Counted from the stretch's first letter, positions 43,592-51,887 are shown. The stretch is DNA of 64,000 bases from UBA2231 sp964415175 (GCA_964415175.1 CAYPYG010000012.1:12376-76375); one strand, 5' to 3'. Translations and numbers: made by a program. The notes: generated by a model from the sequence alone, not told the origin.

Positions 43592-44322
43592 GAAAAATCG
43601 CGCTTATCATTACGCTTCTGTCAGGAGGATATGCTATGGGAGAAGAGAACAGGAACTGGGAGTTCAGGTCGGATGAGGTCTCCGTTATAGAGGTGGAAAC
43701 GGACGAAGGCCGGATCGTCCTCAAGCCGGAAGAGGGGGAAGCGGTGAAGGTCTCCCTGCTGGACGGGGAACCTTCGGCCGGCTGCGCAATAGAGGCCGCG
43801 GCGGCCGGCGGGCGCCTACGCCTGTCCGCGCGCGGCAAAAAGCGCGCCTTTTTCTTTAAACAGGCCTGCAAGACCGGGTTCCTGGTTTCCGCCCCGGCGG
43901 GAACGAAACTTATCGTAAAGACCGGTTCCGGGGCCGTGGAAATAGGGGCTTTCGGGGCCGGCGGCGACGTATTCTCCGGAGCGGGACCGATACTTTTTTC
44001 CGGATTTTCCGGACCGTTGCGCGTTGTGACCGGCGCCGGAAAGGTCGAGGGCGAGATCTTCTCGGAAAACACCGAGGTGAAAGCCGGTTCCGCAAGGATA
44101 GAACTAGCCTGGAGCGCTTCTCCCGTGAGAGGCTCTGCCTCGATAAAATCCGGATCCGGGCCGCTTTCCTTCAGCTTCCCGGGGGAGAGCAAAATGCGGA
44201 TAAGCCGCGTGCTCGGCGCCGGCAGCTTCAGCAGCGAGTTCGTGAGTGACAGTGCCGCGCCGTTCAGCCTGAACATAATAGCCGGCGCCGGCAGTGTGAG
44301 GATAGCCAAGAAAAGTCAGTAG
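43588..44322 (+). CDS. secreted DUF4097-like repeat protein (cassette A)
   Basis: A 244-residue protein with a signal peptide (RKIALIITLLSGGYAMG) followed by short beta repeats rich in Gly/Ser/Ala (VKTGSGAVEIGAFGAGG, VTGAGKVEGEIF, IIAGAGSVRIAKKS), the pattern of DUF4097-type beta-helix proteins. Overlaps the MFS stop by 4 bases. A homologue lies in cassette B at 51219, also just before the conserved RNA element. Role unknown; envelope protection against, or display of, the peptide are possibilities (inference). Confidence 0.65.
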   Translation: MRKIALIITLLSGGYAMGEENRNWEFRSDEVSVIEVETDEGRIVLKPEEGEAVKVSLLDGEPSAGCAIEAAAAGGRLRLSARGKKRAFFFKQACKTGFLVSAPAGTKLIVKTGSGAVEIGAFGAGGDVFSGAGPILFSGFSGPLRVVTGAGKVEGEIFSENTEVKAGSARIELAWSASPVRGSASIKSGSGPLSFSFPGESKMRISRVLGAGSFSSEFVSDSAAPFSLNIIAGAGSVRIAKKSQ

Positions 44323-44375
44323 TTGACGGGTCGGGCGATTCGGTAATCGGTATGTCTCATTGGGAATCTTCTGCG

Positions 44376-44392
44376 TTGGCATAAAAATTGCT
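44376..44392 (+). promoter_or_regulatory. sigma-54 promoter 3 (leader RNA and sensing operon A)
   Basis: TTGGCATAAAAATTGCT: GG at 44378-44379 and GC at 44390-44391. Predicted start near 44403, just before the conserved RNA element. No AT-rich palindrome is seen in the 54 bases back to the previous gene, so activator contact may differ here. Confidence 0.85.
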
Positions 44393-44420
44393 TTCAAGTT
44401 GACATGAAGCGGAATATTGC

Positions 44421-44593
44421 GGAGGGCCCAATAGGGAATAGGCCCATGGACCCTTCCGCGGGCGCGCGGCGCGGGCAATACTATATGCGCAGTCTTCCTT
44501 GTAATTTGGGGGATCGGCCCCAGAGTATCCACGATCCGGCCGTAACCGGATGTATCCAGGGAAAGCAAAAAGTATTTTGCTTTCCCTTTTTTT
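44421..44593 (+). ncRNA. conserved structured RNA element, copy A (leader or small RNA)
   Basis: A 173-base element with a second copy at 51888-52060 that is about 93% identical without any gap. Hairpins: GGGG/CCCC near 44500-44520, ATCCGG-CCGTAA-CCGGAT near 44533-44551, and a perfect 12-base terminator stem GGGAAAGCAAAA / TTTTGCTTTCCC (44559-44570, 44575-44586) followed by T7. Several changes between copies lie in loops, as expected of RNA. It follows sigma-54 promoter 3 and precedes a secreted-peptide/radical SAM operon, so it is either a terminating leader (attenuator or riboswitch-like) or a small RNA. I match it to no known class. Confidence 0.7.
44559..44593 (+). terminator. intrinsic terminator of RNA element A
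   Basis: 12-base perfect stem, AGTA loop, then TTTTTTT; located 62 bases before the peptide gene at 44655, so read-through must be regulated for the operon to be expressed from promoter 3. Confidence 0.85.
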
Positions 44594-44654
44594 ATCGGGA
44601 ATTGAAGCGAAGCGCCAAAAATGGCAGAATAAGGCATGTTAAGGGGGATGGTAT

Positions 44655-44858
44655 ATGACCAACAAAGATAAAGTGATCGCGGCTTTCCTGGTTTCCGTAG
44701 GGATTTTTTCCGCTACCCAGGCTGTGCAGTATATCCAGACGCTTTCTATAGGCGAAAGAGCGAAATTGTTTTCGGTTGCAAAGATTTCTGATACCGGGGT
44801 CCTGGTGTGTGAGTCTCCGGTATTTGATTCTGCCGGAGATACTAAAAAAGTCGGATAA
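44655..44858 (+). CDS. 67-residue secreted peptide (cassette A)
   Basis: A 67-residue peptide with a Sec-type signal (MTNKDKVIAAFLVSVGIFSA, likely cut after Ala23 in TQA) and a 44-residue mature part with one Cys (52) and a C-terminal KKVG. Homologous to the peptide at 52120 (MKNKDKILIGFLVTAGLFSL start; both end in Gly). Ribosome binding site AAGGGGG. Followed by a radical SAM gene in both cassettes, so it is a candidate modified signal or toxin. Its GC content is clearly lower than that of the core genes. Confidence 0.65.
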   Translation: MTNKDKVIAAFLVSVGIFSATQAVQYIQTLSIGERAKLFSVAKISDTGVLVCESPVFDSAGDTKKVG

Positions 44859-44939
44859 CTCCGGTTCAGACTTCAATTGCCCCATGCTTGCTGGCTCCGC
44901 CGTATTTTTATGCGGTCTTCTGGTAATGCCAGCTATTTT

Positions 44940-45827
44940 ATGCGAAATAGGCCGACCAACTGCAGTATACTTGTAGGATATAGATGTAATTTCAAGTGTG
45001 AGCATTGCGGGGTCAGCGAAAAGCGTCAGGTAAGTCTTACCAAAGAAGAGACCCATCTTCTAATCAGCGCAATAAATACATATCAGTTCCGGACGCTGCT
45101 TTTTGTCGGCGGTGAGCCGACATTGTACATAGATAAGATAAACGCGATTCTCGCCGGAATAAAATACGCGCCCTTCCCGCAAATAAAGATAACCACTAAC
45201 GGGCACTTCGCCAGGACCGAAGCGGCCGCCTTGGCTGTCCTAAACAAGTTTAGGGCGCTTTCCGGCGTCCAGTTATCATATGACCGCTTCCATAAAGCGT
45301 TCTTGAAAGAGGCGAACCTGTCAAATCTTTATTCTGCATGCAGGCGGAGCGGCAGAAGCTTTAATGTCCTGATGACGGTCCAGACCCCGATGGACCTTCT
45401 GCTGATTAAAGATCTTAAAAAGATGGGAGACTTCCCGGTCGGTGTACAACCGATACACCCTATAGGTGCGGCGCAAAAGAACAGGCTGCAGCACATTTAC
45501 CCGAGTTTTGACGCGGACGTCCTGCGGAAAAAATGCCCGAACAACAATAAACTGATTTATCTTCCTGGAGAAGGTTTTACCACATGCTGTTCCCATCTTG
45601 CATTGGGCGGGGATGGGAGAGGTTATGTGCATCCGACGTTGGCAGGGCATCTCGACAGCGAGTTCTATGCGATCATGCGCAAAAAGACTTTCCAGGAATT
45701 GATAGAGTATTTTAAGATTTCTTCCCCCAGGTTCTCTCCGGAGCATTCAGCGCCTTGCGCCATGTGCAAGTATCTTTTCAGTTTAAGGGCTAAGGATCGG
45801 AAAACTCTGCCCGCACCCTCCACGTAG
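44940..45827 (+). CDS. short radical SAM enzyme (cassette A)
   Basis: About 295 residues. CxxxCxxC at Cys16, 20 and 23 (CNFKCEHC), GGEPTLY motif, and C-terminal cysteines in RKKCPN, FTTCCSH and PCAMC that could hold one auxiliary cluster (twitch-like rather than full SPASM). I start it at ATG 44940 because this puts the cluster exactly 15 residues in, as in the paralogue at 52305; upstream in-frame starts (44877, 44910) exist. In cassette B the peptide and enzyme genes overlap; here they are 81 bases apart, which may reflect decay of the linking sequence. Likely substrate: the 67-mer. Confidence 0.75.
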   Translation: MRNRPTNCSILVGYRCNFKCEHCGVSEKRQVSLTKEETHLLISAINTYQFRTLLFVGGEPTLYIDKINAILAGIKYAPFPQIKITTNGHFARTEAAALAVLNKFRALSGVQLSYDRFHKAFLKEANLSNLYSACRRSGRSFNVLMTVQTPMDLLLIKDLKKMGDFPVGVQPIHPIGAAQKNRLQHIYPSFDADVLRKKCPNNNKLIYLPGEGFTTCCSHLALGGDGRGYVHPTLAGHLDSEFYAIMRKKTFQELIEYFKISSPRFSPEHSAPCAMCKYLFSLRAKDRKTLPAPST

Positions 45828-45838
45828 ATTGTTTACAC

Positions 45839-47275
45839 ATGCCTGAAGAATCCCGCGCAGTTCCCGCCCACATCGCGCCTGAGCACAGCCGTGTTCATGG
45901 TAGATATTGGTATTTCGTAGACAATCTGAAACCGTCAGCAACGGGCGCGGGTGAAATAACCCTTTTCTTTTCCCTGCCGATGAACCATATGGGGCAGCGG
46001 GTTAAGAATCTCACCTTCTCGCCGCAGCCTTCGGATCTCATCGACGACCAGCCTAACGGCAACCGGATCCTTATCTGGAATATAAAAGCCGAGGACCTGG
46101 CCGGTAGCGATCAGGCGACCTTTTACTATGATTTCGACCTGGAGTTCGAGGAAGTGGCTATTCAGATAGATCCGGTGCGCGTTTCGTGGTGCGATAAAAA
46201 TTCTGCCGAGTATGTCCGCTATACGATATCCGAGGGCTGGCTTGATATATCCGATGAAATCCGGGTAAAGGCGCAAGAGATAGCCGGAGGGGATCGCAAC
46301 CCATATTTTATCGCTAAAAAATTTTTTACGTGGGTAGTTGATAATATCCAATATGAATATCCAGACTTTGAATCCCGTGGCGCATCGAAGTCTCTTAAGA
46401 GGTTGAAAGGCGATTGCGGTGAATTCTGTGCGGTATTTATCTCTCTGTGCCGCTCCCAGGGCATACCAGCTCGGACGGTGACCTGTAACTGGTTGAAAAG
46501 TGGCGGCCATCAATGGGCAGAGGTCTTTTTCCCGCCTTTTGGTTGGGTCCCAGTTGATCCCACGCTAGCCAGAAGATTTAAGTTTGAACCGGAAAGCGCT
46601 ATTGTCGGGCGGGTCAGGGAAACGGCGGGCATAGGTGACGTCCGCCCGGATTGGTTTTTCGGCAACCTTTATCCGAAACGGCTGATTTGCCTCATCGGAG
46701 AAAACATCAAAGTCAGGTCCTCTGTTGTCGGGACGGACCGGGAATTCTTCATCCTGCAGCCTGGCGGGACAGAGGCATATCCTTCCGCGGCGGAGTTCAG
46801 CGGCTTTTCGCTGTCGCCCGTAAACGGAGGCGGTTACGTGTTCGGCGAGAAAAGCGGCGATGAGGCCTATGCAAGAACGCAGGTGGAAAAAGATCTGGCA
46901 GAAAGTTATTTTAGATCCGGTATTTATGATAAGGCGGAGTCGGGACTGCTCCGCGCTTTGGTAGATAAACCCGCGGACGAGTATTCCTGGCATATTCTTG
47001 GGCGCGTCCATATGGCAACCGGAAAGCTTCAAAAAGCCATCGAAGACTTCAATAACGCCATTCTGGGGCAGGCTGGTTCGTTGAAGCCGGTCTGGGATGC
47101 CTTGTCGCATTTCTATATCGGAAATTGCCATGACCTCCTCGGTGAGCGGGCGCTGGCCTGTGTAGAATATAAAAAAGTTCTGGATAGCGGGGTGGACTAC
47201 GAAAAACTCCAGGAGCGCGCAAAAGAAAGGTTGTTTGCCCCTTGTTCGGAAGCTGAAAAGCCGCCGGTGTGCTAG
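45839..47275 (+). CDS. transglutaminase-like cysteine protease with TPR tail
   Basis: A 478-residue protein. Transglutaminase/protease core with catalytic Cys193 (LKGDCGEFCAVF), His224 (GGHQWAEVFFP) and Asp240 (PVDPTLARR). The C-terminal third holds TPR-like repeats (AESYFRSGIYDKAESGLLRAL; EYSWHILGRVHMATGKLQKAIEDFNNAI). No signal peptide is visible, so it may act in the cytoplasm on the modified peptide, for example leader cleavage or crosslinking (inference). Cassette B has an unrelated serine hydrolase at the same position. Confidence 0.75.
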   Translation: MPEESRAVPAHIAPEHSRVHGRYWYFVDNLKPSATGAGEITLFFSLPMNHMGQRVKNLTFSPQPSDLIDDQPNGNRILIWNIKAEDLAGSDQATFYYDFDLEFEEVAIQIDPVRVSWCDKNSAEYVRYTISEGWLDISDEIRVKAQEIAGGDRNPYFIAKKFFTWVVDNIQYEYPDFESRGASKSLKRLKGDCGEFCAVFISLCRSQGIPARTVTCNWLKSGGHQWAEVFFPPFGWVPVDPTLARRFKFEPESAIVGRVRETAGIGDVRPDWFFGNLYPKRLICLIGENIKVRSSVVGTDREFFILQPGGTEAYPSAAEFSGFSLSPVNGGGYVFGEKSGDEAYARTQVEKDLAESYFRSGIYDKAESGLLRALVDKPADEYSWHILGRVHMATGKLQKAIEDFNNAILGQAGSLKPVWDALSHFYIGNCHDLLGERALACVEYKKVLDSGVDYEKLQERAKERLFAPCSEAEKPPVC

Positions 47276-47296
47276 TTTGGGGATCGTCCTTTTAAA

Positions 47297-48709
47297 ATGA
47301 TGACCTGTCCATCTAAAAAAGCGGGACTTGCACTTGCCGCGTTTGCCGTCCTGTGCGCGGCCCTGTGGGGATTATCAGTCACCCGGAACGGAACAAAGGA
47401 ATGGGGAGCCCTGCTTTCTGCGCTCCCCGACAGAATATCGACGAAGAATATAACGAACAGCGTCTATTATATCTTGAAGCAGACCCATGAGCCTGTTTTC
47501 CGGAAAGACGATGGGCAGAACTACACGACGAAAGTGCTGAGCAGTTGGAGCAGGAGCGCCGACTCTTCACGGTACGTTCTGTGCCCGGACACCAGTTTGC
47601 ACTTCGACGATTCACGCCCGTTCTCCTCGGAATACTTTAATGGCTACTTGCGTGCCGTCACCGCCAGCTACGATCCGACCGCCACGGTGACCAGCAACGG
47701 AGGCTGTTGTATTGTAACATTCAGACGTGGCCGGAGTGGCTACCTGGATTTCCTTTCTCAATACGAAAACACACCCACCATTGACAACGGTGTGTACCAG
47801 CTCGGTCTGGGAGCGTATAGGGTTTCGGAAATATCCAAAGACAAAATAACTCTCGCGCGTAAGGAGCCGGTGGCGCACGGGTACAATAAAATCGTCTTTT
47901 ACGACTATAAAGGTGGAAACGATCCCAATCTGCATAATAAAGCCGTAAAAGATTTTAACCGTATCGCGCCGTTCGATGTCCCGGAGCATGTTAGGAAGGA
48001 CTTCCTGAGTTTTGAGAATTTAGGGCTAAAGTCTGAAGTCTTGCTGATAAACGTGGCGGATGAAAAAATTAGAAAGGTCCTTTATAATTGTATCGACGTC
48101 GATGCTTTCCGGCGTGCTTACTTCCCCAAAAAACAGTCCTTTTATAATATCCAGACGGTATTCCCCTTAGGGATTCCGGGGGCCAGGGCCGGGCTTCCGT
48201 TCCAGGACCGACAGCTTTGTAAGAAAAGTAATCCTACAAGACCGATAATTCTTGCAAATTGGCGGAAAGATAATATCCCGCAGATCAAGGAATTTGCCGC
48301 TGCTTTCCGCAAGAGGACAGGCATAAATATTAAGGTCGTGAACTATAACGCGAATGCTCTCGCGGCCTCTCTCAGTAAAAGGCCACGGGCGTACGACTTA
48401 TTGGTGATAATGCTCAGTGCTATGCGGGCCGAGCAGCAAGATTTCCTCTCCTCCTTCGCCGGAAAAGGCAGTTATTTGGATTATGATGTGGCTGGCCTGA
48501 ATGCTGAATATGCGGCGCTTTTAAATGAAGATGCCAGGGAACCGCGCTCGCGGCTGGCCGAGAGGATTGCGAATAAACTTACCAGACATTATGCCGCCCT
48601 TACTCTTTATCAGGGGAATGACACAGTCTATTATCCCAGGGAAATTAAAAATCTCGTTGTCGGCAGCGAACTGATGGAATACCCGGAAGTGGCGGATTTT
48701 AGATGGTGA
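47297..48709 (+). CDS. OppA/DppA-like extracytoplasmic binding protein (sensor A)
   Basis: A 470-residue protein with an N-terminal signal anchor (residues 10-28) and the family 5 peptide-binding-protein pattern: YYILKQTHEPVFRKDDGQNY, LSSWSRSADSSRYVL, KVLYNCIDVDAFRRAYFP and IILANWRKDN. It lacks a lipobox. No ABC permease or ATPase for uptake is present; instead its stop overlaps the start of the histidine kinase, so it probably senses a peptide and controls the kinase. Paralogue at 54795. Confidence 0.75.
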   Translation: MMTCPSKKAGLALAAFAVLCAALWGLSVTRNGTKEWGALLSALPDRISTKNITNSVYYILKQTHEPVFRKDDGQNYTTKVLSSWSRSADSSRYVLCPDTSLHFDDSRPFSSEYFNGYLRAVTASYDPTATVTSNGGCCIVTFRRGRSGYLDFLSQYENTPTIDNGVYQLGLGAYRVSEISKDKITLARKEPVAHGYNKIVFYDYKGGNDPNLHNKAVKDFNRIAPFDVPEHVRKDFLSFENLGLKSEVLLINVADEKIRKVLYNCIDVDAFRRAYFPKKQSFYNIQTVFPLGIPGARAGLPFQDRQLCKKSNPTRPIILANWRKDNIPQIKEFAAAFRKRTGINIKVVNYNANALAASLSKRPRAYDLLVIMLSAMRAEQQDFLSSFAGKGSYLDYDVAGLNAEYAALLNEDAREPRSRLAERIANKLTRHYAALTLYQGNDTVYYPREIKNLVVGSELMEYPEVADFRW

Positions 48710-50385
48710 AACTATTGACCAGGATACTGGCCTACAACTGGCGCCACTACGCGGCGGCGGTGCTGGTGTTCGTCGCTTTCTGGCAGGCTGTTTCCGTGTT
48801 TTCCGCGGTGCGCGTGGCGGATGACAAGCTGCTGACCGCGATGCGGCAGAACGCGGCGTACTTCGAGAAAGCTTTCCTTGAAGGGGATGTTTTTGAGACG
48901 CAGCGCATAATGTGGCGCATAAAGAACGAGGGGATAAAGCGGATCACCTTCCATCCGGTGCAGTTCGAGGATAGCCGCTGGATATTTAAAGAGGCGGTGA
49001 TCGGCAACCTCTACGACCGCCCCTGCGCCCAGCTGTCGCGTGATGTGCCTTTCATCTCAAACGGCGCCGAGCTGGGGCATCTGAAATACGTGATAGACCT
49101 GGTGGACGTGAACGCGGCGGTGTTCAGCCAGAACTATATCCTGTTCATCACCGTGGTATTCTTCTTCCTAGGCCTGCTGGCGGTGTCCAATATGGGGGCG
49201 ATTCAGACCCTTGTCGCCATAGAGAAGTCGGTCAACGAGATAAACGCCATAACGGAGTCCGGTAAGAGCGATATCATCCGCGATTCGATAAAGAAGAATA
49301 TCTCCCGCCTGCCTCCGGGCATCATCGGTACCCCTTTCGCGCAGATGACAGAGCGTATGAGTGGGGCTCTCGAGCAGGCCGCTAAGCTTGAAAGCGAACT
49401 GGCCGTTAGTAAGGCCGTTTCGGATATGGCCGCGCAGGTAGCGCACGATATCCGCTCGCCGCTGGCGGCGCTGGGGGCCTCGGTGAAGGGGCTGAACGTC
49501 CCCGAGGAGCAGCGGACGCTGATAGACGGAGCGGTCGGCCGCATGCAGGGTATAGCCGACGACCTGCTGCGGCGCTACCGCGCGCCCGGCGCGGAGATAA
49601 AGGGGAAAGTGGAGACCTGCGCATTGTCCGGCCTTATAGAGCAGGTCGTTGCCGAGAAGCAAATACAGCACAAGGATAGGGCCGGACTGAGTATAAGTTT
49701 TGACAATTCGGCCGACGGCGCCAGGGCCGCGGTCGATCCTAAGGAACTCCAGCGGATAATTTCCAACCTGGTCAATAACGCCGTGGAGGCGCTGGACAGG
49801 GCCGGGTCGGTCGCTGTTACGCTGTCCGCTTATGACGGCAATGTGCTGATAAAAGTTGCGGACGACGGTAAAGGCATACCGACGGAAATACTTTCAAAGC
49901 TTGGGCAGAAAGGCGAAACGCACGGCAAGTCCGGCGGCACCGGCCTCGGCCTGTATCATGCCAGGACCTCGGTCGAAAGCTGGGGGGGGAGCTTGGCCAT
50001 AGAATCAGAGCCGGGCAAAGGCGCTTCGATCACCCTGTCATTGCCCGCCGCGGCAAAACCCGCTGCCGGTTTGCGCGCAGTCCTGCTGGACGACGATGCC
50101 CTGGTCCACATGAACTGGCGGATGGCCGCCAAAGCCGCCGGCGCAGAATTGAAAGTCTATAAAACCCCGCAGGAACTGCTGGCTGCCGCTGAAACCCTGC
50201 CGCGCGACATCCCTTTATATATAGACTCCGAACTGGCTGACGGTGCTAAAGGCGAGGACATCGCCGCCGAGTTGCACGACAAGGGTTTCTCCGACATCAC
50301 CATGGCCACCGGCCATGGCGCCGATAAGTTCGCCCGCCTCCCCTGGCTCAAAGTATCCGGCAAAGAGCCTCCTTGGTCGAAATAG
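48703..50385 (+). CDS. hybrid sensor histidine kinase (sensor A)
   Basis: A 560-residue kinase. TM1 about 13-33, an extracytoplasmic domain, TM2 about 144-166 (FITVVFFFLGLLAVSNMG), HAMP-like linker, H-box with His248 (VAHDIRSPLAALG), N box NLVNNAVEAL, G1 VADDGKGIP, G2 GGTGLGLYHA. A C-terminal receiver-like domain follows (VLLDDDALVHMNWRM, with likely phospho-Asp in LYIDSELAD). Start overlaps the binding-protein stop. Proposed partner: the sigma-54 activator at 37879. A 234-base stretch is identical to the kinase in cassette B. Confidence 0.9.
   Translation: MVKLLTRILAYNWRHYAAAVLVFVAFWQAVSVFSAVRVADDKLLTAMRQNAAYFEKAFLEGDVFETQRIMWRIKNEGIKRITFHPVQFEDSRWIFKEAVIGNLYDRPCAQLSRDVPFISNGAELGHLKYVIDLVDVNAAVFSQNYILFITVVFFFLGLLAVSNMGAIQTLVAIEKSVNEINAITESGKSDIIRDSIKKNISRLPPGIIGTPFAQMTERMSGALEQAAKLESELAVSKAVSDMAAQVAHDIRSPLAALGASVKGLNVPEEQRTLIDGAVGRMQGIADDLLRRYRAPGAEIKGKVETCALSGLIEQVVAEKQIQHKDRAGLSISFDNSADGARAAVDPKELQRIISNLVNNAVEALDRAGSVAVTLSAYDGNVLIKVADDGKGIPTEILSKLGQKGETHGKSGGTGLGLYHARTSVESWGGSLAIESEPGKGASITLSLPAAAKPAAGLRAVLLDDDALVHMNWRMAAKAAGAELKVYKTPQELLAAAETLPRDIPLYIDSELADGAKGEDIAAELHDKGFSDITMATGHGADKFARLPWLKVSGKEPPWSK
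49427..49660 (+). repeat. 234-base segment identical in two kinase genes (copy A)
   Basis: Covers the H-box and the helix after it. Identical base for base to 56958-57191 while sequence on either side differs at many third positions, which suggests recent gene conversion. Confidence 0.85.
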
Positions 50386-50402
50386 CCGGGCGAAAAGCCC
50401 GG
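50386..50402 (+). terminator. hairpin after kinase A
   Basis: CCGGGC-GAAAA-GCCCGG immediately after the stop; followed by only TTT, so a weak terminator. The same block recurs after the kinase remnant at 63816. Confidence 0.4.
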
Positions 50403-50425
50403 TTTCACCGCAACAGATTCTCCCT

Positions 50426-50439
50426 TGAAAATATTTTTA
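50426..50439. promoter_or_regulatory. candidate activator-binding palindrome 4
   Basis: TGAAAATATTTTTA, one mismatch from the palindrome TGAAAATATTTTCA, 72-85 bases upstream of sigma-54 promoter 4. Confidence 0.4.
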
Positions 50440-50510
50440 CGCATTTTGCCTGTAAAAACGGGCAAAAAATCGCTTTTTTACCCAAAAAGCGGGGGGGTGG
50501 TCGCTTTTTA

Positions 50511-50527
50511 CTGGCATTAAAATTGCT
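50511..50527 (+). promoter_or_regulatory. sigma-54 promoter 4 (cassette B)
   Basis: CTGGCATTAAAATTGCT: GG at 50513-50514, GC at 50525-50526. Expected start near 50538, with AAGGGGAG before the gene at 50580. Confidence 0.85.
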
Positions 50528-50579
50528 CTATATCCAACGAAGGCCGAAAGGCCAAAACTAAAAAGAAGGGGAGTAAATT

Positions 50580-51179
50580 ATGAAAAAGAGCAATATCCTT
50601 ATAGCGATGATAACGGTCCTGACGGCGGCCTCCACACTTAAGGCCGAAGAAATCAAGGTCGATTTCGACGGCGGCCGCGGCGGTCTATCGGATTCCGCGG
50701 CTTTGGCCGATGTGATGAAAGAACTTTCCGCCACTGAATTGCCGGAAGATGTGAAAAAGCCGGAAGAACTGGAAGTCCTTCCGTCCGCCGGGGACGGAAA
50801 AGTCGAGATAAAAATTGCCATGAAAATAGGCGACAGGGAGAAGAAAGAGATCGTGACATGTAATGCCGAGCTGGGGTTGCCGCTCCTTGGTACCTGCAAA
50901 AAGGAGAGCGATCTGAAGCCCCTGTTCCCCGGAGATATTTCCGCGATGTCGCTGCGCGGGTATTTTCCGGAGATCGCCCCGGCCACCGCCGCGGATTTTC
51001 CGTTCATGCAGAATAAGCATTCCTATACCAACCAGAACGGCCCGCAGGTGTTCCAGTGCGACGACTACTGCGAGAATTATGAATTAGAAAGCGTTTCCGC
51101 TGGCACCGGCGGCGTCAACGGGACCTGGGTCTGCAAGAGCTGGACGCATCGCTGTGTGTGCATAAAGAACTGCTATTGA
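50580..51179 (+). CDS. secreted Cys-rich protein (cassette B)
   Basis: A 199-residue protein with a signal peptide (about 1-22, ending LKA). The middle is acidic; the last 40 residues hold six cysteines (160, 164, 185, 192, 194, 198; CDDYCENYE and RCVCIKNCY) like a small disulfide-knotted domain. Two more Cys lie at 94 and 106. I do not recognise the family. First gene after sigma-54 promoter 4, so it occupies the peptide position; it might be a bacteriocin-like effector or adhesin released by proteolysis. No maturase directly follows it. Confidence 0.65.
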   Translation: MKKSNILIAMITVLTAASTLKAEEIKVDFDGGRGGLSDSAALADVMKELSATELPEDVKKPEELEVLPSAGDGKVEIKIAMKIGDREKKEIVTCNAELGLPLLGTCKKESDLKPLFPGDISAMSLRGYFPEIAPATAADFPFMQNKHSYTNQNGPQVFQCDDYCENYELESVSAGTGGVNGTWVCKSWTHRCVCIKNCY

Positions 51180-51218
51180 GTTGATATAATCAAAACAGGA
51201 CCATATTAGGAGACTGAA

Positions 51219-51884
51219 ATGAAAAAGAAAATAATCAAAGTTCTTTTGTCCGCGTTCGCCTGTTCCGTTATTCTTGCGGGTGGATTCCTTCCCATGGGAG
51301 CGGTGGAACCCCCCCGGACGCTGTTGGAGAGGATCCCGGCCGGAAAAGCTGCCGAGATAATTCTGGAAGCATCCGACATGCTCTCTATCGAGGTTAACAG
51401 CGCCGGCGAACGCATCGGCGCGGAGGAAAGCTACGCCGGCGGCGCGGCCGGCGTCTCCGCGAAATTAGAGAAAAGCGGCGGCAAGACGGTCATCCGGCTG
51501 GAGGGCCCGGAATCTTCCCATGCCATATCCGGGGACTCCAGGGGAAAGGCCCTCGCCGGTCATGTAAAAGTATTCCTGCCCGCTGGCCGTCGCTTGATCA
51601 TAAGAGGCCGCAGTCTCTCGCTTTCCGGAGACATAAACGCCGAAAGCCTTTTGGTCGAGGCTGCCAGCGTCTTTATGCACGCGCTCAAGATCCACGCGTC
51701 CGACAAAGTTTCGGTCAAAGCCGGCACCGGCCAGCTTAAATTCTCCCTCACCGGGGCTAAAAAGCTCAGCGTCGAGGTGGAACACGCCAGCGGCAGGATA
51801 ATCATGCCGGCCGTCACCGAATTCGCCGGCAAGGAACGCGAAAGCCTGGTCATCGAGCGGACCGGTAGGCCTTCCGTCAAATAA
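51219..51884 (+). CDS. secreted DUF4097-like repeat protein (cassette B)
   Basis: A 221-residue homologue of the 43588 product: signal peptide about 1-25, then SKAEKSGGKTVIRLEG-type and GRSLSLSGDINAESLLVEAA beta repeats. Both copies lie immediately before the conserved RNA element, indicating they move together as a module. Role unknown. Confidence 0.6.
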   Translation: MKKKIIKVLLSAFACSVILAGGFLPMGAVEPPRTLLERIPAGKAAEIILEASDMLSIEVNSAGERIGAEESYAGGAAGVSAKLEKSGGKTVIRLEGPESSHAISGDSRGKALAGHVKVFLPAGRRLIIRGRSLSLSGDINAESLLVEAASVFMHALKIHASDKVSVKAGTGQLKFSLTGAKKLSVEVEHASGRIIMPAVTEFAGKERESLVIERTGRPSVK

Positions 51885-51887
51885 ACG

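Noticed and set aside
44404..44658. An 84-codon frame over RNA element A (also present as 51913-52101 in copy B)
   Set aside because: It runs straight through the terminator stem, has no ribosome binding site, and several differences between copies fall in RNA loops. A short peptide inside the leader cannot be fully excluded.
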